Shown: positions 30,025-39,539 of the stretch, piece after piece
How the letters are laid out: every line of letters starts with the position of its first letter
How positions within the stretch are numbered: the first letter of the stretch is position 1
NCBI GenBank assembly: GCA_002700095.1
Contig: PACL01000031.1
Location: 25,730-89,729 of the forward strand
DNA length: 64,000 nt
Direction: 5' to 3'
From: Fulvimarina sp.
GTDB taxonomy: Bacteria > Pseudomonadota > Alphaproteobacteria > Rhizobiales > Rhizobiaceae
Notes under the pieces: model-generated
What the model was told of the DNA's origin: nothing
The model's database searches: none
The model's input: only the letters and a program-made list of their open reading frames with translations
Translations under genes and position numbers: made by a program

Positions 30025-31077
30025 TTGCAACGCACGGACAGCGAGGCGGCGGGCGTCCTCCTCGGCAAGGTCGGCCGGGCCGGCCGCATCACGCTGAACA
30101 AGCCGAAGGCATTGAACGCCCTCGACCACGACATGGCGCTCGCCATCGCGGCGGCGCTCGAGGCCTGGGCCGGCGACGACGGGGTCGACCTGGTGGTCAT
30201 CGACGCGGCCGGCGACAAGGCGTTCTGCGCCGGCGGCGACATCGCGGCGCTCTATCACGAGGGCAAGGCCGGCCGGTTCGACACGGCCCGCCGCTTCTTT
30301 GCCGACGAATACCGGCTGAACCGGCAGATCGCCCATTATCCCAAGCCCTATGTCGCGATGATGGACGGCATCGTCATGGGCGGCGGCGTCGGGCTGTCTG
30401 CCCATGGCCGGCTGCGGATCGTCTCCGAGCGCTCGATGGTGGCGATGCCGGAATGCGGCATCGGCCTGATCCCCGACGTCGGTGGCACGCTGGTGCTCGG
30501 CCGGGCGCCGGGGCGGCTGGGCGAATATCTCGGCCTCACCGGATTTCGCATGAAGGCCGCCGACGCGATTTTCGCCGGCTTTGCCGACCGCTACCTGCCG
30601 TCGGCCCGAATGGGCGAAGCTGTCGAGCGGCTCGAGGCGAGCGGCGATCCGCAAGCGATCGAGGACCTGTTCGAGACGCCCGAGGCGGGCGAGCTTGCGG
30701 GCCGGATGGAGGCGATCGACCGCGTCTTCGCGCTATCCGACACCGCCGCGATCCTCGCCGCGCTGGAGGCCGACGGCGGGGAATTCGCCGCTGCCACCGC
30801 AAAGACGATCCGCCGCGGCTCGCCGCTTTCGCTGGCCGTCACCCTCGAACTGGTGCGCGCGGCAAGGGCCGACCCATCGATCGAGACGGCCCTTGCCCGG
30901 GAATACCGCTACACTTTTCGCGCCCAGACCCTGGGGGACATTCTGGAAGGGACCCGGGCGGTGGTGATCGACAAGGACAGAACCCCGCGCTGGTCCACCG
31001 AGCGGATCGAGGATCTGCCGCGGAGCGAGGTGGAGGCGATGTTGCGGCCGCTGGGCGAGGACGAGCTGACGTTCTGA
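30025..31077 (+). CDS. Enoyl-CoA hydratase/isomerase family, 3-hydroxyisobutyryl-CoA hydrolase-like
   Basis: GRITLNKPKALNALDHDMALAI…DKAFCAGGDIAALYHEGKAG…ADEYRLNRQIAHYPKPYVAMMDGIVMGGGVGLSAHG; non-ATG start. Confidence 0.9.
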   Translation: MQRTDSEAAGVLLGKVGRAGRITLNKPKALNALDHDMALAIAAALEAWAGDDGVDLVVIDAAGDKAFCAGGDIAALYHEGKAGRFDTARRFFADEYRLNRQIAHYPKPYVAMMDGIVMGGGVGLSAHGRLRIVSERSMVAMPECGIGLIPDVGGTLVLGRAPGRLGEYLGLTGFRMKAADAIFAGFADRYLPSARMGEAVERLEASGDPQAIEDLFETPEAGELAGRMEAIDRVFALSDTAAILAALEADGGEFAAATAKTIRRGSPLSLAVTLELVRAARADPSIETALAREYRYTFRAQTLGDILEGTRAVVIDKDRTPRWSTERIEDLPRSEVEAMLRPLGEDELTF

Positions 31078-31173
31078 GCAAGCGGTTGCACGAGGAACGA
31101 TGCGCGGGGAATGATCGATGGGGGAGCGGATGACATTCCGGCGCCCCCGCTAGAACGACCAAGGGAGGACGAG

Positions 31174-32034
31174 ATGAAGATCGGTTTCATCGGGCTCGGC
31201 AACATGGGCGCGCCGATGGCGAAGAACCTCGCCGCGGCGGGCCATGAGGTCGCCGGCTTCGACACGGCGGGGGTGAGCGTCGCGGGCGTGACGCAAGCCG
31301 CCGCCATGGAGGATGCCGTCAGGGGCTGCGAGGTGGTCGTCACCATGCTGCCGAACGGCGCAATCGTGCGGACGGTGCATGCGGCGATCATCGCCGCCGC
31401 CGATCCGGAGACGCTCATCATCGACTGCTCGACCATCGACGTCGAGAGCGCCCGGGCGGCGCATGAGGCGGCCGGCGAAAAGGGGCTGATGTCCCTCGAC
31501 GCGCCGGTCTCCGGGGGAACGGGAGGCGCTGCGGCCGGCACGCTGACTTTCATGGTCGGCGGCTCCGAGGCCGCCTTCGCCAAAGGCCGGCCGCTCTTCG
31601 ACATCATGGGGGCGAAGGCGGTGCATTGCGGCGAGGCCGGAGCCGGCCAGGCGGCGAAGATCTGCAACAACATGATCCTCGGCATCTCCATGATCGGCGT
31701 CTGCGAGGCGTTTCATCTGGCCGACACGCTCGGCCTCGACCGAAAGGCGATGTTCGACGTCGCCTCGACCTCGTCGGGCTCCTGCTGGTCGCTCAACACC
31801 TACTGCCCGGCGCCGGGCGTCGGCCCGGAAAGCCCGGCCGACCATGGCTACAAGCCGGGTTTTGCCGCCGAACTCATGCTCAAGGACCTCGACCTCTCCC
31901 AGACCGCCGCCGAGAAGAACGGTGCCGCGACCGAACTCGGCCGGCATGCGCGGGACGTCTACAAGGCGTTCGTCGAGGCCGGCGGCAAGGGCAAGGATTT
32001 CTCGGCGATCCTGGAGAAGCTGAGCGCCGGGTAG
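31174..32034 (+). CDS. mmsB: 3-hydroxyisobutyrate dehydrogenase
   Basis: MKIGFIGLGNMGAPMAKNLAAAGHEVAGFD…LDAPVSGGTGGAAAGTLTFMVGG…GQAAKICNNMILGISMIG; follows the HIBYL-CoA hydrolase-like gene. Confidence 0.93.
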   Translation: MKIGFIGLGNMGAPMAKNLAAAGHEVAGFDTAGVSVAGVTQAAAMEDAVRGCEVVVTMLPNGAIVRTVHAAIIAAADPETLIIDCSTIDVESARAAHEAAGEKGLMSLDAPVSGGTGGAAAGTLTFMVGGSEAAFAKGRPLFDIMGAKAVHCGEAGAGQAAKICNNMILGISMIGVCEAFHLADTLGLDRKAMFDVASTSSGSCWSLNTYCPAPGVGPESPADHGYKPGFAAELMLKDLDLSQTAAEKNGAATELGRHARDVYKAFVEAGGKGKDFSAILEKLSAG

Positions 32035-32268
32035 GGCATCGCGGCTCTGGGGCCGACCCCGCGCTTCGACCGGCCCGAACCTTCGGACCGACGAGGGAGC
32101 AGCGATCCCTGAAAGGCCATGAGGGGCGAAGGCGGCCTGGACGAAGCCGGGGATGACGGTCTGTCCGGGCTGGCGCCTCCGTCGCCGGCAACCGAAGATG
32201 ACGATGGACGAAAAGCCGCCAGCCTCCACCTGCCGTGATCCGAACCCTCACCCGAGACTGCCGAACCG

Positions 32269-32943
32269 ATGCAACAACCGGACCGCTACGCCGCCTTCCT
32301 CTTCGACATGGACGGCACCATCCTCACCTCGATCGCCGCCGCCGAGCGGGTCTGGGCGCGCTGGGCCGAGCGCCATGGGCTCGACGTCGAGCGCTTTCTG
32401 CCGACCATCCACGGCAAGCGGGCGGTGGACACCGTTGCCGCACAGAGGCTCGACGGCGTCGATGTCGAGCGCGAGGCCGAATGGGTGCTGGAGGCGGAGA
32501 TGGACGACACCGCCGATATCGAGGCCGCGGGCGGGGTCGCCGCCTTTTTGGCGTCGCTGCCCGAAGACCGCTGGGCCCTCGTCACCTCGGCGCCGCGGCG
32601 GCTGGCGATCCGGCGGATGGAGGCGGCCGGGCTGCCGGTGCCGGGGCTGGTCGTCGCGGCGGAGGATGTCGTCAATGGTAAGCCGGCTCCCGATGGCTTC
32701 GTGATGGCCGCGGAGCGGCTCGGCGTCGCGATCGAGGCTTGCCTGGTCTTCGAGGACAGCCTCGCCGGAATCGCCGCGGCGGAAGCGGCGGGCGCTGCGG
32801 TGCTGGTGATCACCGGTTTCCAGCACAACCACGTCGCAACCCGCCATCCGAGCGCCCGCAACTACGAGGCGCTGCGGGCGTCGGTGGAACCCGACGGCTC
32901 GCTGCGGCTCGCCGGGGCGGAGGCGGGCGTCCCGGAGGGTTGA
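32269..32943 (+). CDS. HAD-superfamily hydrolase
   Basis: FLFDMDGTILTSIAAAERVW…FEDSLAGIAAAEAAGA, HAD motifs. Confidence 0.92.
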   Translation: MQQPDRYAAFLFDMDGTILTSIAAAERVWARWAERHGLDVERFLPTIHGKRAVDTVAAQRLDGVDVEREAEWVLEAEMDDTADIEAAGGVAAFLASLPEDRWALVTSAPRRLAIRRMEAAGLPVPGLVVAAEDVVNGKPAPDGFVMAAERLGVAIEACLVFEDSLAGIAAAEAAGAAVLVITGFQHNHVATRHPSARNYEALRASVEPDGSLRLAGAEAGVPEG

Positions 32944-33000
32944 AAGGACCCGGGCGCCAAGCGGACCCGGGCGCGGACCAAAAGTCCGGCGGCTCGCCGC

Positions 33001-33657
33001 TCAGCCGGCGTCCTTGCGCTTCGGGCCGTAGCTCTTGAACTTCTCCTTCACATGGGCGATCTCGGCGTCGGAGAGGACGACCGGCTCGCCGGCCTGCAGG
33101 GCGATGACATATTGCCGGCAGAGCGTCTCCATCTCCTCGGCCAGCCACACCGCCTTGGGAAGCGTCGGGCCGCAGGCGATCAGGCCGTGATTGGCGAGCA
33201 GGCAGGCGGAGCGGTTCTCCAGCGCCGCCAGCGCGTTGCGCGACAGCTCGTCGGTGCCGAAGGTGGCGTAGGCGCCGCAGCGCAGCGTCGGGCCGCCCGC
33301 CGCGGCGATCATGTAGTGCACCGCCGGCACGTCGCGGTTGGTGATGGCGACGCCGGTCGCATAGGCTGGATGGGCGTGGACGACGGCATTGAAATCGGCC
33401 CGCTCGCGCAGGATGTCCCGGTGGAAGCGCCATTCCGACGAGGGATTGTGCGGCCCGCTCGGCGTGCCGTCCATGGCGAGGAAGATGATGTCCTCCGGCG
33501 CCATCGTGTCGTAGGCGAGGCCCGAGGGCGTGATCAGCAGGCCGTCCTTCCAGCGCACCGAGATGTTGCCGGAGGTGCCCTGGTTGATGCCGCGGCGGTC
33601 CATCTCCCGGCAGGCCCGGATGATCTCCCCGCGCAGGGCCCGTTCTGCATCTTCCAT
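33001..33657 (-). CDS. Class II aldolase/adducin family protein
   Basis: GTSGNISVRWKDGLLITPSG…EWRFHRDILRERADFNAVVHAHPAYAT…LLANHGLIACG. Confidence 0.93.
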   Translation of the reverse strand: MEDAERALRGEIIRACREMDRRGINQGTSGNISVRWKDGLLITPSGLAYDTMAPEDIIFLAMDGTPSGPHNPSSEWRFHRDILRERADFNAVVHAHPAYATGVAITNRDVPAVHYMIAAAGGPTLRCGAYATFGTDELSRNALAALENRSACLLANHGLIACGPTLPKAVWLAEEMETLCRQYVIALQAGEPVVLSDAEIAHVKEKFKSYGPKRKDAG

Positions 33658-33771
33658 GCTGTTCCTCCTCTTCTTTGTCGAACTTGCGGGTATCCGATCG
33701 AATCGTGCCCGCGGTGGTGAAAACGGTGACAGGACGGCCCGCCACCTGATGGGCCGACCTGCCCGACGGGC

Positions 33772-34755
33772 TCAGCCGCCGATCAGCCGGCGGGCGGTGT
33801 CCTGGTCTGTGACGAATTCGGTGGCGAGGCCGGCCTGCAGGACCGCGCGGATGCCCGGCAGCTTCAGCGGCCCGCCGGACACCATGAAGCGGCGCGGCAC
33901 GCCCTGCAGCTCTTCCGGCTTCAGCCCGACGACCCGGTGGTTGATCGGATGGTCGACGACCCTGGCCTCGGCATCGATGTAGTGGCCGAGAAAGTTGCAG
34001 ACGGCGCCGGCTTCCACCAGTTCTGCCAGCTCGCCCGGCTCGACCAGCCCGACCTGGCTGACGGTGCCGGTGGACGGGCCGCCGACGGACAGCAGCGCCA
34101 TGTCGGCATGGCGCGCCCGGTCCATCAGCGCCTCCAGCGCCGGCTGCGCCATGATCGCCTGGCGGCTCTGCGCGCTGTCGCAGATCAGCGGGCCGGCGAG
34201 GTAGAAGCATTCGGCCGAGAGCTTCTGGGCAAGCAGCGTCGCGGCCTCGAAGACGTCCACCGCCGAGCGCCGGTTGAGCGAGCCGACCATCGAGACGACC
34301 GAGATGTCGCGGGGCGCCTGCTGGACCATCGCCGCGGCGATGGCCTTGAGCGTGATGCCCCAGCCGCTGCCGATGGTCATGCCGGAAACGATCCGGCCGG
34401 CGACGATCGGCGCGGCGACGCGGCCGAGCAGCTCGGCGAGGGCGGGGTCCTCCCGGTCGAAATTCGGCGGTTCGGCGAGGACGACATGGGCCCGTTCGAG
34501 GCCGAAGCGCTGGCAGAGCTCTTCCTCGAGCTCGATGTTCTCGGTCAGGCGGGAATGGATCTGGATCGTGACGAGGCCGCGCTCGCGAGCCTGGGCGAGC
34601 AGGCGGTTGACGCGCATGCGCGGGATGTCGAGGCGCTCGGCGACCTGCGCCTGGGTCAGGCCGAGCATGTGGTAACACCAGGCGGCGCGTACCGCGAGCT
34701 GCTCCGGCCATTCCTCTGGCGCCCCGTTGGCGGCCTCGGCCTCGCGCTTCGTCAC
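33772..34755 (-). CDS. SorC/DeoR-family sugar-binding transcriptional regulator
   Basis: HTH YHMLGLTQAQVAERLDIPRMRVNRLLAQARERGLVTIQI plus sugar-phosphate-binding-like domain; GTG start at 34755. Confidence 0.9.
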   Translation of the reverse strand: MTKREAEAANGAPEEWPEQLAVRAAWCYHMLGLTQAQVAERLDIPRMRVNRLLAQARERGLVTIQIHSRLTENIELEEELCQRFGLERAHVVLAEPPNFDREDPALAELLGRVAAPIVAGRIVSGMTIGSGWGITLKAIAAAMVQQAPRDISVVSMVGSLNRRSAVDVFEAATLLAQKLSAECFYLAGPLICDSAQSRQAIMAQPALEALMDRARHADMALLSVGGPSTGTVSQVGLVEPGELAELVEAGAVCNFLGHYIDAEARVVDHPINHRVVGLKPEELQGVPRRFMVSGGPLKLPGIRAVLQAGLATEFVTDQDTARRLIGG

Positions 34756-35045
34756 ATGCTCGATCCCATGCCTGCTGCCCCACGCCTGCCGCGGGCGCCG
34801 CCCCGCCGATGCGCGAGCCGGCCTCGTGCCGACCGGTCCTCTGACGCCGCTCCAACCTCGCCTTTGCGGACGCCGGATCCGGCGCAGGACAGAGGGCCGG
34901 ATCAGCGCCAGTCCGCCTTCGATCGAATGATCCTTAGTGATATCATCTGATCTTGCCAAGCCGAAATTCCTGTGCAACCCTTGCCGCATGGGAGTTGCGG
35001 GTCGCCATGCCCGCATTGGACCGTCCGGTTCTGGGAGGAGCAGGC

Positions 35046-36038
35046 TTGGCCCGAGCAGATGCGATGATCGTCAGGTCGGGCCTCGAGATCGGCCAGGCCG
35101 GGGACCTGCAGCGCCGCAAGGCGGCTGCGGTGGCGCCGAAGGCGTCGCGGCCGGATGGCCCGGCGAAGCGCCGGCGCTACGTCTCCGACACACCCTGGCC
35201 GTGGCTGATGCCGCTCGTCGCCATCCTGGCGACTTTCGCGATCTATCCCCTGTTCTACAACATCTGGCTGAGCTTCCAGGAGTTCCTGCCGCGCAAGCGC
35301 CAGCTCGCCTATGTCGGGCTGGAGAACTGGTCGACCATGTTCGCCGATGCGCGGATGTGGGACGCGCTGCAGGTGACCCTCGCCTATACCGGCATCTGCT
35401 TGGTGATCCAGGTGGTGCTCGGCATGGCGATCGCGCTGCTCTTGGACTCCGACGAGCCCGGCTTCGGCCTCTTGCGCGGCGTGCTGACGCTGACGCTGGT
35501 CGTGCCCCCGGCGATCACCGGCATGATGTTCCTCCTGATGGAGGACGCCCAGTTCGGCCTCATTCCCTTCGTCCTGAAGAGCCTGGGGCTGATGGGTGCC
35601 GGCGGCGTGATCCTCTCCAGCCCGACATGGGCGCTGTGGGGCGTCATGCTCGCCGATACCTGGCAATGGACGCCCTTCATGGTGCTGATCTTCCTCGCCG
35701 GGCTGCGCGCCCTGCCGAAGGAGCCCTTCGAGAGCGCCATGATCGACGGCGCCAACGCCTTCCAGACCTTCACCCGGCTGACGCTGCCGATGATGTGGCG
35801 GGTGATTGCCATCGCGGTCCTGATCCGCGGCATCGATCTCTTCCGCACCTTCGACTACGTCTATGTGATGACCAGCGGCGGGCCCGGCACCGCGACCTAC
35901 ACCCTGTCGCTCTATGCCTGGCAGCAGACCTTTTCGTTCATCAAGTGGGGCTACGGCGCCGCGCTCAGCCTGTTCACCCTCGTCATCATCGTCCTGACCG
36001 CCAACGTCTTCGTGCGGGTCGCGAGGCTGAAATGGTGA
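35046..36038 (+). CDS. Carbohydrate ABC transporter permease (MalF-like)
   Basis: TM protein with EAA-loop ESAMIDGANAFQTFTRLTLPMM; TTG start after GGGAGGAG is inferred (ORF begins 34953). Confidence 0.88.
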   Translation: MARADAMIVRSGLEIGQAGDLQRRKAAAVAPKASRPDGPAKRRRYVSDTPWPWLMPLVAILATFAIYPLFYNIWLSFQEFLPRKRQLAYVGLENWSTMFADARMWDALQVTLAYTGICLVIQVVLGMAIALLLDSDEPGFGLLRGVLTLTLVVPPAITGMMFLLMEDAQFGLIPFVLKSLGLMGAGGVILSSPTWALWGVMLADTWQWTPFMVLIFLAGLRALPKEPFESAMIDGANAFQTFTRLTLPMMWRVIAIAVLIRGIDLFRTFDYVYVMTSGGPGTATYTLSLYAWQQTFSFIKWGYGAALSLFTLVIIVLTANVFVRVARLKW

Positions 36039-36081
36039 CAGTGACGCTTCGGGTAACAGGGACGCTTCGGGAGCATCACCC

Positions 36082-36957
36082 ATGAACGGCACGGCTTCCC
36101 AGCGCATGCTCCGGATCCTCGCCGCGTGGTTCGTCGTCGGGCTGTTCGCGCTGCCGATCTATTACTGGATCACCGTCGCCTTCAAACCGAACCGCGACAT
36201 CTTCGCCCTGCCGCCGATCTTCTTCGACTTCGACTGGAACCTGTCGTCTTTCGAGGAGGTGTTCGGCATCTCCTTCGGCTTCGACAAGGGGCTCGAGGTA
36301 CTGCCGGGCGGCGGCAATTTCTACATGCTGCCGAATCTCTGGGCCTCGGTGGTGATCGCCGTCCTGTCGACGCTCTTGACGGTCGTGGTGGCGACGCTCG
36401 CCTCCTATGCCCTGTCGCGGATGCGCATTCCTGGCCAGCACCACTTCGTCTTCTTCGTCCTGTCGACGCGGATGATGCCGCCGGTGGCGATCGCGATCCC
36501 GATGTTCTTCATCTACAAGAGCTTCGGCCTGCTCGACACCTATACCGGCATCATCCTCGTCCATGCGCTGATGAACATGCCGCTCGCGGTCCTCCTGCTC
36601 AAATCCTTCTTCGACGACATCCCGACGGAGATCGACGAGGCGGCGCTGATCGACGGGGCGAGCCGGGTGCTGATCTTCCGCAAGATCGTCCTGCCGATGG
36701 CGATGGGCGGCATCGCGGCGACGGCGGTCCTGTGCTTCATCTTCTCCTGGACCGAGTTCCTCTTCGTCCTGACGCTCACCCAGACCGCGTTCAAGACGGT
36801 GCCCGTCGCAGCCTCCACCTTCGTCACCTCGACCGGCACGGCCTGGGGCAACATGGCGGCGCTCGGCACGGCGGCGATGATCCCGGCCTTCGTCTTCATC
36901 CTGCTCGTCCAGCGCAACCTGGTGCGCGGGCTGACGCTCGGCTCGCTGAAGCAGTGA
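36082..36957 (+). CDS. Carbohydrate ABC transporter permease (MalG-like)
   Basis: EAA loop EIDEAALIDGASRVLIFRKIVLPMAMGG; NRDIFALPP. Confidence 0.92.
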   Translation: MNGTASQRMLRILAAWFVVGLFALPIYYWITVAFKPNRDIFALPPIFFDFDWNLSSFEEVFGISFGFDKGLEVLPGGGNFYMLPNLWASVVIAVLSTLLTVVVATLASYALSRMRIPGQHHFVFFVLSTRMMPPVAIAIPMFFIYKSFGLLDTYTGIILVHALMNMPLAVLLLKSFFDDIPTEIDEAALIDGASRVLIFRKIVLPMAMGGIAATAVLCFIFSWTEFLFVLTLTQTAFKTVPVAASTFVTSTGTAWGNMAALGTAAMIPAFVFILLVQRNLVRGLTLGSLKQ

Positions 36958-37103
36958 GGCGGAACGGCCGTCGCCTCGGCGACCACCGGCCAAGACGACC
37001 CGCCGGGGCGAGGCGGCCAAGATCGCGACAGGCTTGGCACGGGGCCTGACATCCCGTGCGTTCGATGCGGCTGGGAGGCCGCGAATTTGGGAGGAGAAAG
37101 ACC

Positions 37104-38615
37104 ATGAATCCAGTGGATCGCAAGCTCTGGCTCGCATCGATCACCGATCGCTACGTGCGCGGCGGCATGGATCGCAGGACGTTCCTGCGCTCGGCCGCCA
37201 AGCTCGGGCTCGGCGTCGGCGCCCTCGGTGCCATGTCGCACCTGTCGGCCCGCAGCGGGCTCGGCCTGATCAGCCCGGCCGCGGCGCAGGAGAACATCCA
37301 GTGGCCGGAGGACATGAGCAACTGGCTGAAGGAGGCGGGCAAGCCCTTCGCCGGCCAGACCGTGCGCCTCGCCACCGAATCGACGCCGCCCTCCAACGCC
37401 ATCAACTCGGCGCTGAAGGGCTATTTCACCGAGATGACCGGCATCAATGTCGAGATCGAGACGCTGCCGCTCGAGCAGGTTCTACAGAAGCTGACCCTCG
37501 ACGTCGCCTCGGGCCTCGGCACCTACGACCTCTATTATCTCGACCAGTCCTGGATGGCGGCGTTTTCCGGCGACGTCATCGACCCGCGGGAGAAATACGA
37601 GTCCGACAAGAATCTCGCCATGCCGGGCTACAACATCGACGACTTCCTGCCGGCGCTGGTCGACGGCATCTCGATGTATGACGGCGTCATGGTCGGCGTG
37701 CCCTACGACATCCCGATCTTCATCCAGATGTACCGCCGCGACCTCTACGAGGAACTGGGCCTGAAGCCGGCCGAGACCATGGCCCAGTATCTCTCCAACG
37801 CCCAGGCGATCCAGCAGGCGAAGGGGCCGGAAATCTTCGGCACCACCGGCCAGATGAAGTCCGGCCACTACAGCCTCGAATGCGACTGGACCTGCTGGCT
37901 CTGGAGCCATGGCGGCTCGATCTTCGGGCCGGACAAGACCTTCACCGGCAACGACGAGGCCGGGCTCGAGGCGATGAACTACTGGATCGAGCTGAAGAAG
38001 AACATGCCGGCCGCCGTCGATTCCTGGACCTGGGACGGCCAGGGCCAGTCGGTGGCGCAGGGCATCGCCGGGCAGCTGATCTCCTGGGGCGAGTTCTTCC
38101 CCTCCTGGGATGCGCCGGGCGGCTCCAACGTCGTCGGCCTGATGGAGGCGACGGTGCCGCCGAAGGCCAATTCCCTGCGCACGGTCGAACAGACCGGCTT
38201 CGGCGAGATCCCCGGCGTCGGCCACCAGGGCGGCTCGTCCCTCGCCGTGTCGAAATACGCCAAGAGCCCGGATGCCGCCTGGCTCTTCGCCCAGTGGGCG
38301 ACGGCGCCGGAGACCCAGGTCTGGATCACCGTCCTCGGCGGCGGCACCGGCCCGACGCGCCAGTCGGCCTATGACGACCCGCGGGTCAAGGCCAACGCCA
38401 AGCCCGGCATCGCCGGCACGACCCGCCATCTCGACGCGGTGCGCGAGACCATCGCCAACCACATGGGCTCCGAGCCGGACCTGCCGGAATGGGCGGAGAT
38501 CTCCAACGACACCATCCCCGTCGAACTCGGCCGCTTCTTTGCCGGCGAGTACGACAGCCCGAAGGCGGCGATGGACGCGATCAAGACCAAGGTCGACGGC
38601 ATCGTCGCCGGCTGA
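37104..38615 (+). CDS. ABC transporter extracellular solute-binding protein with Tat-like leader
   Basis: MNPVDRKLWLASITDRYVRGGMDRRTFLRSAAKLGLGVGALGAMS (RRTFLR Tat motif) followed by solute-binding fold; GGGAGGAG RBS. Confidence 0.9.
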   Translation: MNPVDRKLWLASITDRYVRGGMDRRTFLRSAAKLGLGVGALGAMSHLSARSGLGLISPAAAQENIQWPEDMSNWLKEAGKPFAGQTVRLATESTPPSNAINSALKGYFTEMTGINVEIETLPLEQVLQKLTLDVASGLGTYDLYYLDQSWMAAFSGDVIDPREKYESDKNLAMPGYNIDDFLPALVDGISMYDGVMVGVPYDIPIFIQMYRRDLYEELGLKPAETMAQYLSNAQAIQQAKGPEIFGTTGQMKSGHYSLECDWTCWLWSHGGSIFGPDKTFTGNDEAGLEAMNYWIELKKNMPAAVDSWTWDGQGQSVAQGIAGQLISWGEFFPSWDAPGGSNVVGLMEATVPPKANSLRTVEQTGFGEIPGVGHQGGSSLAVSKYAKSPDAAWLFAQWATAPETQVWITVLGGGTGPTRQSAYDDPRVKANAKPGIAGTTRHLDAVRETIANHMGSEPDLPEWAEISNDTIPVELGRFFAGEYDSPKAAMDAIKTKVDGIVAG

Positions 38616-38655
38616 CCGGCCGGCCCGCCAGCCATAGGCCGGGCCGCCTGTCTGC

Positions 38656-38684
38656 GGCGCTCTTGCCCTCGGGGTAAGAGCGCC
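38656..38684. terminator. Strong hairpin GGCGCTCTTGCCCTCGGGGTAAGAGCGCC downstream of solute-binding protein gene
   Basis: 9-bp perfect stem ~40 nt after the stop; no obvious T-run, so attenuator/mRNA-stabiliser or terminator. Confidence 0.55.
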
Positions 38685-38709
38685 GGCCGCCCCACCGCTC
38701 CCGCATCAG

Positions 38710-38736
38710 GGCCCGCCCGATCCGATCGGGCGGGCC
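38710..38736. terminator. Strong hairpin GGCCCGCCCGAT-CCG-ATCGGGCGGGCC
   Basis: 12-bp perfect stem, 3-nt loop, second hairpin in the same intergenic gap. Confidence 0.55.
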
Positions 38737-38809
38737 ATCTGCCCCGCGAAAATGCCTCCGAGGCGAGGCCCCCGACTGAACCAGAGACCGAACAACCGGA
38801 TCAGCACCC

Positions 38810-39535
38810 ATGACCGACAAACCGCTCGTCGCGATCACCGGCGCCTCGTCGGGGATCGGCGCCGCCACCGCCCGCGCCTTCGCCAGGGACGGCCACCCGC
38901 TGCTCTTGATGGCCCGCCGGCGCGACCGGATGGAAGAGCTGGATCTGCCCAACGCCCATCTCGCCGAGGTCGACGTGCGCGACCGCGAGGCGGTCGCCGC
39001 CGCCGTGACGGCCGCCGAGGAGCGCTTCGGCCCGACCGACGTGATGTTCGCCAATGCCGGCATCGCCCGGCTCGGCAACCTCTTCCGCCAGGACCCGGCG
39101 GAATGGGACGAGAGCATCGACATCAACGCCAAGGGCGTGATGAATTCGATCCACCCGGTGATGAACGGCATGAAGGAGCGTCGCCGCGGCACGATCTTCA
39201 TGATGAGTTCCATCGCCGGCCGGAAGATCTATCCCGACCACACGGTCTATTGCGGCACAAAATTCTTCGTCCACGCGATCTCGGAGTCCCTGCGGGCCCA
39301 GCTTTCGCCCCATGACGTGCGGGTCGTCGTCCTGTCGCCGGGCATCATCGAGACGGAGGTCCTCGACCATGTCACCGACCCCGATACGCTGGCGAATTAC
39401 CGCGCCAACAAGCAGCGGATCGAGGGCGGCATCTCGGCGGATCACGTCGCCGAGATGATCCTCTTCGCCTATCGCATGCCGCAGAACGTGCTGATCCAGG
39501 AAATGGTCGTCACGCCGACGCGCCAGGAGTACTGA
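38810..39535 (+). CDS. SDR family oxidoreductase
   Basis: AITGASSGIGAATARAFARDGHP…NAGIARLG…YCGTKFFVHAISESL. Confidence 0.92.
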   Translation: MTDKPLVAITGASSGIGAATARAFARDGHPLLLMARRRDRMEELDLPNAHLAEVDVRDREAVAAAVTAAEERFGPTDVMFANAGIARLGNLFRQDPAEWDESIDINAKGVMNSIHPVMNGMKERRRGTIFMMSSIAGRKIYPDHTVYCGTKFFVHAISESLRAQLSPHDVRVVVLSPGIIETEVLDHVTDPDTLANYRANKQRIEGGISADHVAEMILFAYRMPQNVLIQEMVVTPTRQEY

Positions 39536-39539
39536 GGCC

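Noticed and set aside
32944-33000. Duplicated GGACCCGGGCGC in the gap between convergent HAD and aldolase genes as a novel element
   Set aside because: Too short and GC-biased; more simply a bidirectional terminator region or chance repetition
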